64,000 nucleotides of DNA, from positions 124,001 to 188,000 of the forward strand of contig NZ_BJDT01000003.1 in assembly GCF_005405285.1 (NCBI RefSeq), written 5' to 3'. Numbering within the stretch: the first letter of the stretch is position 1; every line of letters starts with the position of its first letter. Below are positions 1 through 8,508 of this stretch, one piece after another. Origin of the DNA: Weissella sagaensis (lineage in GTDB: Bacteria; Bacillota; Bacilli; Lactobacillales; Lactobacillaceae). The position numbers and the translations under genes were made by a program. The notes beneath the pieces were generated by a model that saw nothing but the letters and a program-made list of their open reading frames with translations, was not told the DNA's origin and did no database searches.

Positions 1-186
1 AATCAATTGCAACATTCTAAAGCCCAATTCATAGGGGGTTCCTTTAGCAGTCAACATAGCTACTGGATACGGACCAATTTTATAAGTTGGCCAGGCCAAC
101 GTTCCAAGGACACTTTGTAGTATCAATAACAGACTTCCTACCATTCCTGCCCCAATAATAATTTTTTTCTGCCACCACAGTTGCAT
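1..186 (-). CDS. DUF998-like membrane protein, N-terminal part (cut by window edge)
   Basis: The first 62 residues of a membrane protein are visible; the rest lies outside the window. A basic start (WWQKKI) is followed by one hydrophobic helix at about residues 8-30, then a short extracellular-looking stretch with a LTAKGTP motif. That layout resembles the first helix and loop of DUF998 proteins (inference from pattern, not from a search). A GAGGAG ribosome site lies upstream. Two tandem ATGs exist (189 and 186) and I chose the second for better spacing. The ribosome site overlaps the stop codon of the tiny upstream ORF, which suggests translational coupling. Function unknown. Confidence 0.5.
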   Translation of the reverse strand, partial: MQLWWQKKIIIGAGMVGSLLLILQSVLGTLAWPTYKIGPYPVAMLTAKGTPYELGFRMLQLI

Positions 187-196
187 CATTTTCTCC

Positions 197-271
197 TCAA
201 TTGTATAAAATAAAAAAGAGCAAAAGCCCTATCACCAATATAACGAAAATTTTTTTGAACAGCAAGCTCAT
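197..271 (-). CDS. Tiny single-helix membrane peptide (uncertain)
   Basis: A 24-codon ORF encodes a short basic start (residues 6-7 KK) followed by an almost uninterrupted hydrophobic helix. Its reading frame is open all the way from the pyc stop codon at 326, giving 42 sense codons in the same frame as pyc with a charged stretch (DDKERKD) before the helix. No good ribosome site precedes the ATG at 271, so the start may instead be a rare ATT near 325, or the segment may be made by readthrough of pyc. Its TGA overlaps the GAGGAG ribosome site of the next gene. It may be real or a remnant. Confidence 0.3.
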   Translation of the reverse strand: MSLLFKKIFVILVIGLLLFFILYN

Positions 272-325
272 AAAATTAACTTTATCAGATGAAGTATCTT
301 TACGCTCTTTATCATCACTAATAAT

Positions 326-3300
326 TTAATTAGATTCTATCTCTAATAATAAATCACCACCGTCAACGACATCACCATCAGCAACATGAATTTGCTTAAC
401 AATACCGTTAAATGGTGCTTGAATGGTTGTTTCCATCTTCATTGCCTCGGTAACCAACAACGTATCACCTTGCTTAAACGTCTGGCCATCAACCACATCA
501 ACTGACAAGACACTGCCCGCCATAGTGGCACCAATCTCATTTTCATTAGTTGGCTCGGCTTTACGTCTTACTATTGTTGTTGTTTGAACACTTGCATCTT
601 GTACATCAACTTCTAATGGTGTTCCGTTAACATCAAAGTAAAGCGTCCGAATACCTTTAGCACTTGGTTCACCAATTTCCTCAAGTTGGAAAATAGCTGT
701 TTTGCCAGTGCCTAATTGGACATCTACTCGTTCACCTATACGCATTCCTTGGAAAAAAGTTGGTGTATCAAGCAATGTCATTGGGCCGAAGTTATCAAAT
801 TTAGCAACATAATCCAAGAAAACCTTTGGATACAAAATATAAGAAATTACTTCTTCTGGCGTTGGCTGACGCTTTAACTTACGTGCCAGAGTTGCTTCTT
901 GTTGCGCAAAGTCTACGGGTTCACTTAAAGCACCTGGACGTACAGTAATGGATTTGCGTCCCTTCAAAACAACTGATTGTAGCTCCTTAGGGAAACCACC
1001 AACAGGTTGTCCCAAATCGCCGGCAAAGAAATCAACGACTGATTGTGGGAAATCAATTGTTTGCCCTTCAGCAAGAACCTTTTCAGGCGTCAAATCATTT
1101 TGAATCATGAACAAAGTCATATCCCCAACAACCTTAGATGATGGTGTCACCTTAATAATATCGCCGAACATTTTATTAACTGTAACGTACATCTTCTTAA
1201 TATCAGACCAGCGATCTCCTAAGCGTAACGCTTGTGCTTGTTGTTGTAAGTTAGAATACTGACCACCAGGCATTTCAACTTCGAAAATATCCGTTTGTGT
1301 ACTGCTTGTTGCACTCGCAAAGTCACGATAATAAGGGCGCACACTCGTCCAATAATCATTAATTTTATTTGCAGCATCAACATTTACTTCAGGTTGACGC
1401 TTATTACCACTTAATGAATAATAAACTGCCCCCATTGAAGGTTGTGACGTTGCACCAGAGAAAGCGGACATTGCCACATCAATAATATCAACACCCGCAT
1501 CAACCGCGCGTGCATAGGTGTACACACCATTACCAGTCGTATCATGTGTGTGTAGATGAATTGGCACATCGACTGTATCTTTCAACGCACTAACTAATTG
1601 ATAAGCAGCCTCTGGTTTTAATAGTCCAGCCATATCCTTAATCGCAATAATGTGTGCACCAGCATCAACTAATTCTTGTGCAAAATCAGTGTAATACTTC
1701 AAATTATACTTTGTACGACTTGTATCTAAGATATCACCTGTATATGCCATGGCAACTTCAGCAAGCTTATTATTATCGCGAACATATTGAATTGACTTTT
1801 CCATCTGTGGTAACCAGTTCAAACTATCAAAGATACGGAATACGTCCATCCCATTAGTTGCTGCTAATTTAATGAATTCTTGCAATACATTATCTGGATA
1901 ATTTTGATAACCAACAGCGTTAGAACCTCTAAACAACATTTGTGTCAATGTACGTGGCATCTTCTCACGTAGGATACGCAAACGTTCCCAAGGATCTTCT
2001 CCCAAGAAACGATAAGCTGTGTCAAAAGTAGCACCTCCCCACATCTCACTTGAGAATAAATTAGGCAATGCATTTTGTACATCTGTTGCAATAGCTGCCA
2101 TATCTTTTGTACGCAAGCGTGTTGCAAACAACGATTGATGGGCATCTCGCATTGTAGTATCTGTTAGCAATACCTTATCTTGTTGTTTCAACCAATCAAC
2201 CACACCCCGTGGACCTTTACTATCTAAAACATCCTTAGCAGTTACCAAATCACTTGGCAAAACAATGTCTTTAGCTGGTTCAATAGTGTTTGCGGTATAA
2301 ATTCTTGGTCGGTTATGATCCAAACCAGGGAACCCGTTAACAGTCGTCTCGGCAACATAGCGTAATACCTTACGTTCAGGATCCTTGTCTGGCAAAATTT
2401 CAAATAATTCAGTGTGCTTATCAACAAAAGTTGTTGGTGCTGAAGCACTTCTAAATGTTGGATGCGCAAAAACATTCTTCAAGAATGGAATATTTGTTTT
2501 CACGCCACGAATAACAAACTCATCCAATGCGCGCTGCATTTTATCAACAGCCGCTGTAAAATCAGATCCGCGTGTCACTAACTTAACTAATAGTGAATCA
2601 AAATATGGTGTAACCGTTGCGCCTGCAAATACATTACCTGCATCTAAACGGACACCAGTTCCACCTGGTGAACGATACCACTCAATTTTACCTGTATCAG
2701 GCATGAAATCATTAGCTGGATCTTCTGTTGTAATACGTGATTGAATTGCAACACCATTAGCTGTTAATTGGTCTTGCATCGGGATATTCAATGGAGCTTC
2801 ATGTAGACGATAGCCCTGAGCAATTAAAAGTTGTGATTTAACGATATCGACACCCGTCACCTCTTCTGTAACGGTATGTTCAACCTGAACACGTGGGTTA
2901 ACTTCAATGAAATAAAAATTATCACCCTCTACTAAAAATTCAACCGTACCGGCATTTTGATAGTCAACACTACGCATTAAACGTAGTGCAGCATCTTGAA
3001 TACGTTGTCGCATATTAACAGATACTGAAACCGCCGGTGCAAATTCAATAATTTTTTGATGGCGACGTTGAACGGATGAGTCACGCTCGAATAGATGCAT
3101 AACCTCCCCATGTTCATCAGCTAAAATTTGGATTTCAACGTGTTGTGGATCCTTTAGATATTTCTCTAAATAAATATCGGGCTTACCAAAACTTTGTTGT
3201 GCTTCCGAAGCAGCACGTTCAAACGCTTCTTTAAGTTCTTCAGCATGCTCAACAACTCGCATACCACGGCCACCACCACCAGCAGCTGACTTAACAAACA

Positions 3301-3763
3301 ATGGATACCCATGCGTTTCACCAAAAGCTAATGCCTCAGCGACATCCGCAACGGGATGATCTGTACCAGGAACTGTTGGTACATCAGCCTTTATAGCTGT
3401 TTGCTTAGCAACAATTTTGTCACCAAACATTTTTAAATGTTCAACTTTTGGACCGACAAATTTAATACCAGCTGCTTCAACTGCAGCTACAAAATCAGCG
3501 TTCTCTGATAGAAAACCATAACCTGGATGAATTGCATCGGCACCGGCTTGCTTTGCAATACGGATAATATCATCAATATCCAAATATGCAGCAATTGGGG
3601 CTTTGCCTGCACCAACTTGATATGCTTCATCAGCCTTAAAACGATGAACGGCAAATTCATCTTCTTTTGCAAAGATTGCTACCGTTTTTATTCCGAGTTC
3701 CTTAGCTGCTCGAATTAAGCGAACAGCAATTTCACCTCGGTTTGCAATCAACAACTTTTTCAT
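326..3763 (-). CDS. pyc: Pyruvate carboxylase
   Basis: Pyruvate carboxylase uses biotin, ATP and bicarbonate to carboxylate pyruvate to oxaloacetate in the cytoplasm, supplying aspartate-family amino acids. At 1145 residues it is the full single-chain length. The biotin carboxylase domain comes first (start KKLLIANRGEIAVR, ATP-grasp glycine loop GGGGRGMR at about 162-169). The carboxyltransferase domain starts near 535 with LLTDTTMRDAHQSL. The biotinyl domain is at the C-terminus with the acceptor lysine in EAMKMET (about residue 1109). The start is supported by a GGGGG-type ribosome site 9-10 bases upstream. No terminator is evident directly after the gene, so downstream small membrane genes may be co-transcribed. 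Confidence 0.97.
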   Translation of the reverse strand: MKKLLIANRGEIAVRLIRAAKELGIKTVAIFAKEDEFAVHRFKADEAYQVGAGKAPIAAYLDIDDIIRIAKQAGADAIHPGYGFLSENADFVAAVEAAGIKFVGPKVEHLKMFGDKIVAKQTAIKADVPTVPGTDHPVADVAEALAFGETHGYPLFVKSAAGGGGRGMRVVEHAEELKEAFERAASEAQQSFGKPDIYLEKYLKDPQHVEIQILADEHGEVMHLFERDSSVQRRHQKIIEFAPAVSVSVNMRQRIQDAALRLMRSVDYQNAGTVEFLVEGDNFYFIEVNPRVQVEHTVTEEVTGVDIVKSQLLIAQGYRLHEAPLNIPMQDQLTANGVAIQSRITTEDPANDFMPDTGKIEWYRSPGGTGVRLDAGNVFAGATVTPYFDSLLVKLVTRGSDFTAAVDKMQRALDEFVIRGVKTNIPFLKNVFAHPTFRSASAPTTFVDKHTELFEILPDKDPERKVLRYVAETTVNGFPGLDHNRPRIYTANTIEPAKDIVLPSDLVTAKDVLDSKGPRGVVDWLKQQDKVLLTDTTMRDAHQSLFATRLRTKDMAAIATDVQNALPNLFSSEMWGGATFDTAYRFLGEDPWERLRILREKMPRTLTQMLFRGSNAVGYQNYPDNVLQEFIKLAATNGMDVFRIFDSLNWLPQMEKSIQYVRDNNKLAEVAMAYTGDILDTSRTKYNLKYYTDFAQELVDAGAHIIAIKDMAGLLKPEAAYQLVSALKDTVDVPIHLHTHDTTGNGVYTYARAVDAGVDIIDVAMSAFSGATSQPSMGAVYYSLSGNKRQPEVNVDAANKINDYWTSVRPYYRDFASATSSTQTDIFEVEMPGGQYSNLQQQAQALRLGDRWSDIKKMYVTVNKMFGDIIKVTPSSKVVGDMTLFMIQNDLTPEKVLAEGQTIDFPQSVVDFFAGDLGQPVGGFPKELQSVVLKGRKSITVRPGALSEPVDFAQQEATLARKLKRQPTPEEVISYILYPKVFLDYVAKFDNFGPMTLLDTPTFFQGMRIGERVDVQLGTGKTAIFQLEEIGEPSAKGIRTLYFDVNGTPLEVDVQDASVQTTTIVRRKAEPTNENEIGATMAGSVLSVDVVDGQTFKQGDTLLVTEAMKMETTIQAPFNGIVKQIHVADGDVVDGGDLLLEIESN

Positions 3764-3836
3764 TTAGTTGAATCCCCCGTGTCTTTGTATGCCTACCTTA
3801 TTTTCACATTTTATGATAAACATCTAATTTATTTTA

Positions 3837-3880
3837 CCAAAAAAAAGCGCTATACACTACCATAAAATAGTATATAGCGC
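3837..3880 (-). terminator. Rho-independent terminator after the small membrane protein gene
   Basis: Arms GCGCTATA and TATAGCGC, extended inwards by ACTA/TAGT across one mismatch, enclose an 8-base loop. A run of at least seven A on the plus strand gives the U tract for minus-strand transcripts. It ends the trmK-nif3-pepT-small gene transcript before the pyc promoter. Confidence 0.8.
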
Positions 3881-3922
3881 AAATATTACGGTTTTTAAGT
3901 GGCTTAAAACGATAAAAGAAAT

Positions 3923-4096
3923 TTAATGTTTGTTTTTGACTTCTTCAAACTCTCCGTCAAAAACATCAGCACCCGGTTGAAAATTATGCCTAGCATTTGC
4001 TGCATTTATATTGCGAGCTATCATTTGTTTAGTACGTCGTAAGCGGACACGCCAGCCAATCCAAACAGCTAATATAACAATTAATAATAAAAACAT
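3923..4096 (-). CDS. Small single-pass membrane protein, 57 aa
   Basis: A 57-residue ORF starts with a hydrophobic helix (about residues 1-14), followed by a strongly basic patch (WRVRLRRTK) and a soluble acidic tail ending EEVKNKH. The charge pattern predicts an N-out, C-in topology. A GGGGGA ribosome site sits 7-8 bases before the ATG, and a strong terminator follows, so it looks like a genuine last gene of the pepT operon. I do not recognise a family and it has no assigned function. Confidence 0.7.
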   Translation of the reverse strand: MFLLLIVILAVWIGWRVRLRRTKQMIARNINAANARHNFQPGADVFDGEFEEVKNKH

Positions 4097-4159
4097 TTAA
4101 ATTCCCCCAACTTTAGTCTAACTACAGTACCTAGGATAACTTAAAATATACTTAGTTAA

Positions 4160-5392
4160 TTATTCAGCGTTTAGTGTTGCAATTTTAACAACTGTATCAG
4201 CCGCTTGTTGCATAACTGTCGTTGAAACATACTCATAGCGACCATGCATATTTTCACCACCAGCAAACAAGTTAGGTGTTGGTAATCCTAGGAATGTAAT
4301 CTTTGAGCCATCAGTACCACCACGAACTGGTTCAATAATTGGTTCAATATCCAACTGACGCATCGCTTCAGCTGCTAAATCAACAGATGTCATATCATCC
4401 TTTAGCACTTCACCCATGTTGTAATATTGATCTTTCAAAGTCAACTTAATACGATCAACACCCAATTCTTTATTCAAACGATCAACAATTTCAGTCATCA
4501 AAGTCTTACGAGCTTCGAATTGTTGACGATCATGGTCACGGATAATGTAATCCATGCGCGCATCTTCAGGAGTTCCTGTCAAACTCAACAAATGGAAGAA
4601 ACCTTCACGACCTTCTGTCAATTCTGGTCGGTCACCTGCCGGCAATGCATTATGTACATCAATGGCTACCTGTAATGCATTAACCATTGTATCCTTAGCT
4701 GTTCCTGGGTGTACGTTACGTCCTTGGATTTCAATTACTGCTGAAGCAGCCGAGAATGTTTCCCATTCAAGTTCACCCAATGGGCCACCATCAACTGTGT
4801 AAGCAAAGTCTGCGCCAAATTCAGCAACGTGGAAATTATCAGCACCAATACCGATTTCTTCATCAGGTCCAAAAGCAAAGACCAACTTACCATGCTTAGC
4901 TTCTGGGTGCGCGATTAGATATTCAGCAGCTGAAATAATTTCAGCAACACCGGCTTTATCATCGGCACCTAACAATGTTGTACCATCAGTTGTAATTAAT
5001 GTATGACCTTCATATTTTTTTAATGAAGGAAAATCTTCCACTGTTAATGAATATTCATCATTTAATTTAATCTCTGATTCACCATCATAATCAGTGACAA
5101 ACTGTGGTTGTACATTTTCAGCAGTAAAGTCAGCTGTGTCAACGTGTGAAATAAAGCCAATTGTTGGTACTTCTTTATCAGTATTAGCAGCTAATTCTGC
5201 AAATACATAACCGTCAGCCATGGTACGAACATTTTCTAAACCGATTTCTTCTAATTCAGCTGCCAAATCTTTCAAAAAAGCAACTTCTTTAGGATCTGAA
5301 GGAACTGTCTGTGAATCCTCATTTGATTGTGTATTAACCTTCACGTAATCAATAAAGCGATTAATTAAATTAGGATATTTTTCTTCTGTCAT
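4160..5392 (-). CDS. pepT: Peptidase T (tripeptide aminopeptidase)
   Basis: Peptidase T removes the N-terminal residue of tripeptides in the cytoplasm, a late step of peptide use in lactic acid bacteria. At 410 residues it has the normal M20-family length. Zinc ligands and catalytic motifs are in place: HVDTAD at 83-88, GADDKAG near 143, DEEIG near 178, the dimerisation-domain motif HPGTAKD near 228, and the C-terminal RGGTDGS and [19 protein letters not shown] ribosome site precedes the ATG. It lies 15 bases after the NIF3-family gene and is probably in one operon with it and trmK. Confidence 0.96.
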   Translation of the reverse strand: MTEEKYPNLINRFIDYVKVNTQSNEDSQTVPSDPKEVAFLKDLAAELEEIGLENVRTMADGYVFAELAANTDKEVPTIGFISHVDTADFTAENVQPQFVTDYDGESEIKLNDEYSLTVEDFPSLKKYEGHTLITTDGTTLLGADDKAGVAEIISAAEYLIAHPEAKHGKLVFAFGPDEEIGIGADNFHVAEFGADFAYTVDGGPLGELEWETFSAASAVIEIQGRNVHPGTAKDTMVNALQVAIDVHNALPAGDRPELTEGREGFFHLLSLTGTPEDARMDYIIRDHDRQQFEARKTLMTEIVDRLNKELGVDRIKLTLKDQYYNMGEVLKDDMTSVDLAAEAMRQLDIEPIIEPVRGGTDGSKITFLGLPTPNLFAGGENMHGRYEYVSTTVMQQAADTVVKIATLNAE

Positions 5393-5407
5393 GTTAAACC
5401 TCTTTCT

Positions 5408-6205
5408 TTAAATATAAGTATATGGATCTGTATTAATTGTTGATGAAAATACATCATCGATGTCCCAATGATTTTCTTGTTGCCATTTTTTAATCAGACT
5501 AACCATCTTATCTTTAGCAATAGCTTCCATATGATGATCAGGATCAATGACCACAAAATCATCTGCCAAAACATCATGCGCAGTATGATAATAAAAATCA
5601 GCCGTAACATAGGCATCAGCACCAGCAGCTAAAGCAGCTGGATACTCATCCCCACCGTCACCACCAAGCACTGCAATTCGTTGAATAGGACGTTTTAAAT
5701 CTTTTGCAATCACGCGCACTGCCTTAACCTGGAATAGGTCGCGAATAAACGCTGCATATTCGGCTACAGTTTGTGGTTGTACCAATGTTCCAATTCGGCC
5801 CAATCCAGTCTGACCATCTGCATTTGGAATCAATGGCGTGACATTTTGAAGTTTTAGCGCCTCAGATAGCCAATCATTCATCCCACCTTTAGCAGCATCT
5901 AAATTGGTATGTGCTGCATAAACCACAATATTGTGTTTAATCAAATCGGCATACATTTTATTTTGTGGAACTGATAAATCTAAATTCTTGGCTGGTTTAA
6001 AAATCATCGGATGATGTGCAAAAATAAAATCAACATCTGCATCGATTGCTTCTTGAACAACTTCTGGACGAACGTCTAAAGTCGTCATAATACGATGAAT
6101 TTCTTGTTTAGCATCCCCAAGTTGTAAGCCAATTGGATCTTTTTCCCACGCCAATTCTTTCGGTGCGTATGCTGCAATTTGCGCAATAAGCTTATCGGCT
6201 TGCAT
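5408..6205 (-). CDS. NIF3-family dinuclear metal-centre protein (YqfO-like, short form)
   Basis: This 265-residue NIF3/GTP-cyclohydrolase-I type 2 family protein normally forms a hexameric toroid with two metals per subunit; the physiological reaction is not settled. Visible motifs are DFIFAHHPMIF (about 60-70), VYAAHTNLDAAKGGMND (about 95-111) and the C-terminal metal-binding DPDHHMEA. It is the short form, lacking the PII-like insert that makes Bacillus YqfO longer. It overlaps the end of trmK by 14 bases, the common trmK-nif3 arrangement in Firmicutes, which implies translational coupling. Confidence 0.92.
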   Translation of the reverse strand: MQADKLIAQIAAYAPKELAWEKDPIGLQLGDAKQEIHRIMTTLDVRPEVVQEAIDADVDFIFAHHPMIFKPAKNLDLSVPQNKMYADLIKHNIVVYAAHTNLDAAKGGMNDWLSEALKLQNVTPLIPNADGQTGLGRIGTLVQPQTVAEYAAFIRDLFQVKAVRVIAKDLKRPIQRIAVLGGDGGDEYPAALAAGADAYVTADFYYHTAHDVLADDFVVIDPDHHMEAIAKDKMVSLIKKWQQENHWDIDDVFSSTINTDPYTYI

Positions 6206-6893
6206 AAACTAACGCCTCCATAATGGTTTGTAATTCATGTTGATAAGATTGATATGCTTCCGTATCGGTTTTATCAGCAGTTTCCAGATTCTTCATAATA
6301 CTTTCAATTCTGTTAGCTTCACGTTGCCATTTTTCCGTCCAAGCTGCTGACGGTTCTGTTAGATGATAAGGACCAAATTGTAATTCACGCGCTGAGTAAG
6401 TTACATTTCCCGGTTCAGCTACCAAAATTTCATAATAATGTCCTTCGTCAGCAACAACTGCTTCATCTACTAAACGATAACCATTTTCTGATAACCAAGT
6501 GCGTACTAAATCAACATCAATGTTAGGTTGTAAAACCAAACGGTGATAGCGCTTAGTCTCTAATTGGCCGTCAGTCAAAATTTGACAAATCAAGCGTCCG
6601 CCCATGCCGGCAATGACAACTGTATCAATTAAATCGTTGGTTTCGATGGCAGCCAAGCCATCAGCTAAACGTGGTATTAAACGATCGCCTAATCGATGAC
6701 GCTGTACTTCAGATTTCACGTTAGCAAGCGGTCCAGGTGCCACTTCACCTGCAATCGCAAACGATATTTGATTATTTAATAATAAATTAGCTGGTAAATA
6801 AGCATGATCTGACCCAATATCAGCCAAACGGGCTCCATCAGGTACAAAATTGGCTACTGCCGCTAAACGTTTTGACAAATGCCAAGCGTCCAT
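6192..6893 (-). CDS. trmK: tRNA (adenine(22)-N(1))-methyltransferase TrmK
   Basis: TrmK methylates N1 of A22 in the D-loop of tRNA using S-adenosylmethionine. The 233-residue protein has a Rossmann methyltransferase core: motif I LADIGSDHAYLP (about 24-35), AGEVAPGPL near 48, VVIAGMGGRLICQIL near 93, LQPNIDVDLVRTWL near 121. A predicted coiled-coil C-terminal segment begins around residue 185. The partner NIF3 gene overlaps its 3' end. A strong promoter sits about 45 bases upstream. Confidence 0.93.
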   Translation of the reverse strand: MDAWHLSKRLAAVANFVPDGARLADIGSDHAYLPANLLLNNQISFAIAGEVAPGPLANVKSEVQRHRLGDRLIPRLADGLAAIETNDLIDTVVIAGMGGRLICQILTDGQLETKRYHRLVLQPNIDVDLVRTWLSENGYRLVDEAVVADEGHYYEILVAEPGNVTYSARELQFGPYHLTEPSAAWTEKWQREANRIESIMKNLETADKTDTEAYQSYQHELQTIMEALVYASR

Positions 6894-6936
6894 TATTCAT
6901 CCTCGTTTCTGTATCTTATTATTTTCTAATATTCAC

Positions 6937-6965
6937 ATTATACATTTTTAAACACACTGTGACAA
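6937..6965 (-). promoter_or_regulatory. Promoter of the trmK-nif3-pepT operon
   Basis: Reading the minus strand, a -35 TTGTCA and a -10 TATAAT are separated by exactly 17 bases. This is a near-consensus housekeeping (sigma-A) promoter, 44 bases upstream of the trmK start. Confidence 0.75.
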
Positions 6966-6981
6966 ACTGCCTAATAACAAT

Positions 6982-7032
6982 AAAAAACGTCCTATACCAG
7001 GAGAACATAAGCTTGTTTTCCTAATATAGGAC
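6982..7032 (-). terminator. Terminator after the TPR protein gene
   Basis: Outer arms GTCCTATA/TATAGGAC continue into inner arms AGGAGAACA/TGTTTTCCT with a short loop. An A run to the left provides the U tract for minus-strand transcripts. It separates the TPR gene from trmK. Confidence 0.8.
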
Positions 7033-7040
7033 TCTTTTAT

Positions 7041-8321
7041 TTATAATTCTTGATCAACTTCATTTTGCAAAGCCGAAACCATATCAAAATCATCTGGTAC
7101 CAACTGAACATAAGCTTGTAAGGCACGTAATGCCAGCTCACGCTCCCCTTCATTTCTGAAGTAATAGTAAGCCGGCTTCAAGAATTCAGCTGTATCCATA
7201 AATGATGGTAACGCTGCTTCCCAATACTTCGTTGCCATGTCAAAGTCTTCCAAAGCTGTATAACTTTGTGCCAAGTTCCAATACAATTGCGGATTAATAT
7301 CCGTATCATCATTAGAGAAGTATTCGTTCAGCAAGTTAATGTTACCAACATGATCATCATTTTGAACTAAAAAGTCTGAATAACTTGTAATAAGTATTGC
7401 ATCATCCGGAACATTCTCTAATCCTTCTTGATACAATGACTTAGCTTGTTCTTCTTCCCCTAGCTCCGCTGCAATCTTAGCACCTTCTTGGTAGAACTTA
7501 ACATTAAACGGATCAACTGCAATACCTTCTTGATATGTTACCAAGGCCTTATCTGGTTCATGCGTGTCCATATAAAGTTGTGCTAATGGTTCATACACAC
7601 CAGCATAAGATGCATCTAAATCACGCAATTGCGTAAACGTCTTGATCGCTTTTTGCCAATTTTCAGGATTTGTTGCATAAGTCAATCCCAATTGGAAGCG
7701 AACATCTGGTGTCATATCAGCTTCTTTAATTTGTTCTAAGTAACCCAATGCATTATCAAAATTGCCAACAAGTGCATACGCAACACCAATGCGCGATACA
7801 ATATCTAATCCTGAGAAATAACGTTCACCCGCTTTAATCAATTGACGATAATATGGAATCGCTGTTTGATATTTACCAGTAGCAAAGTAAAACTCAGCTA
7901 ACGCAAATTGAATAATTGGCTCTTGATTATCTAATTGATAAGCTGTTAACAATTTATCTTCAGCCGCCTCAGTAAGACCTTCTGATTGGTATAAATCAGC
8001 AGCAACTAACAATGACTCTAGATAAGCTGTCGAATCCGTAGAAATTTCTGAAAGGTACATCAATGCCTTATCAGTATCATCGTCATCAATGGCAATATCA
8101 GCCAAAGCTGTCCGTAGTTGGTCTTCATCTGGATACTTATCCAATAATTTTTGATAGGCCCGTTTGGCTTGGTTTGAAAATCCTAAACCATATAATTCTT
8201 CTGCTAATGAATAAATTGTATCATCATCGTCATAACGTAGTGATGATGCAAATGATTTTTTAGCAGCATCTAATTGTCCACTTGATAATTCATCAAGCAT
8301 ACGTTCTGCAAAACTAGCCAT
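7041..8321 (-). CDS. Tetratricopeptide-repeat protein (YpiA-like)
   Basis: This 426-residue soluble protein is built from repeated 34-residue TPR helices across almost its whole length (for example DEDQLRTALADIAIDD, PIIQFALAEFYFATGKYQTA, PQLYWNLAQSYTALEDFDMA). TPRs mediate protein-protein contacts; no catalytic domain is present. Length and composition match the YpiA family of Firmicutes, whose role is not established. The ribosome site AAAGGA lies 8-9 bases before the ATG. A small basic protein gene lies 25 bases upstream and probably shares the transcript. Confidence 0.85.
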   Translation of the reverse strand: MASFAERMLDELSSGQLDAAKKSFASSLRYDDDDTIYSLAEELYGLGFSNQAKRAYQKLLDKYPDEDQLRTALADIAIDDDDTDKALMYLSEISTDSTAYLESLLVAADLYQSEGLTEAAEDKLLTAYQLDNQEPIIQFALAEFYFATGKYQTAIPYYRQLIKAGERYFSGLDIVSRIGVAYALVGNFDNALGYLEQIKEADMTPDVRFQLGLTYATNPENWQKAIKTFTQLRDLDASYAGVYEPLAQLYMDTHEPDKALVTYQEGIAVDPFNVKFYQEGAKIAAELGEEEQAKSLYQEGLENVPDDAILITSYSDFLVQNDDHVGNINLLNEYFSNDDTDINPQLYWNLAQSYTALEDFDMATKYWEAALPSFMDTAEFLKPAYYYFRNEGERELALRALQAYVQLVPDDFDMVSALQNEVDQEL

Positions 8322-8346
8322 TAGAGCGTCCTTTCATAATACGATG

Positions 8347-8487
8347 TTATTTTTTATTTTGTTGTGCTTTTTGCTTAGCTTTCTCTAATAAAGCTTGACG
8401 GGCAGCTTTTTTCTGTTCGACCGTGGTTTTTCCTTGTTTAGCGGCACCACGTGCAAAGTCATTTGATTTAATTGTTCCTTGTCCCAT
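8347..8487 (-). CDS. Small basic cytoplasmic protein, 46 aa
   Basis: A 46-residue lysine-, alanine- and glutamine-rich ORF starts MGQGTIKSNDFARGAAK and continues as an amphipathic, probably helical tail with repeated KA/AK/QK. There is no membrane segment or known domain. It lies between the 567-residue membrane protein gene and the TPR gene in the same orientation, with only 25 bases to the TPR start. Small proteins of this kind occur beside YpiA-like genes in lactobacilli from memory, but I cannot confirm this. Possibly nucleic-acid or ribosome binding (inference from charge only). Confidence 0.6.
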   Translation of the reverse strand: MGQGTIKSNDFARGAAKQGKTTVEQKKAARQALLEKAKQKAQQNKK

Positions 8488-8508
8488 TTTATCTAACCTG
8501 TTTATTAT

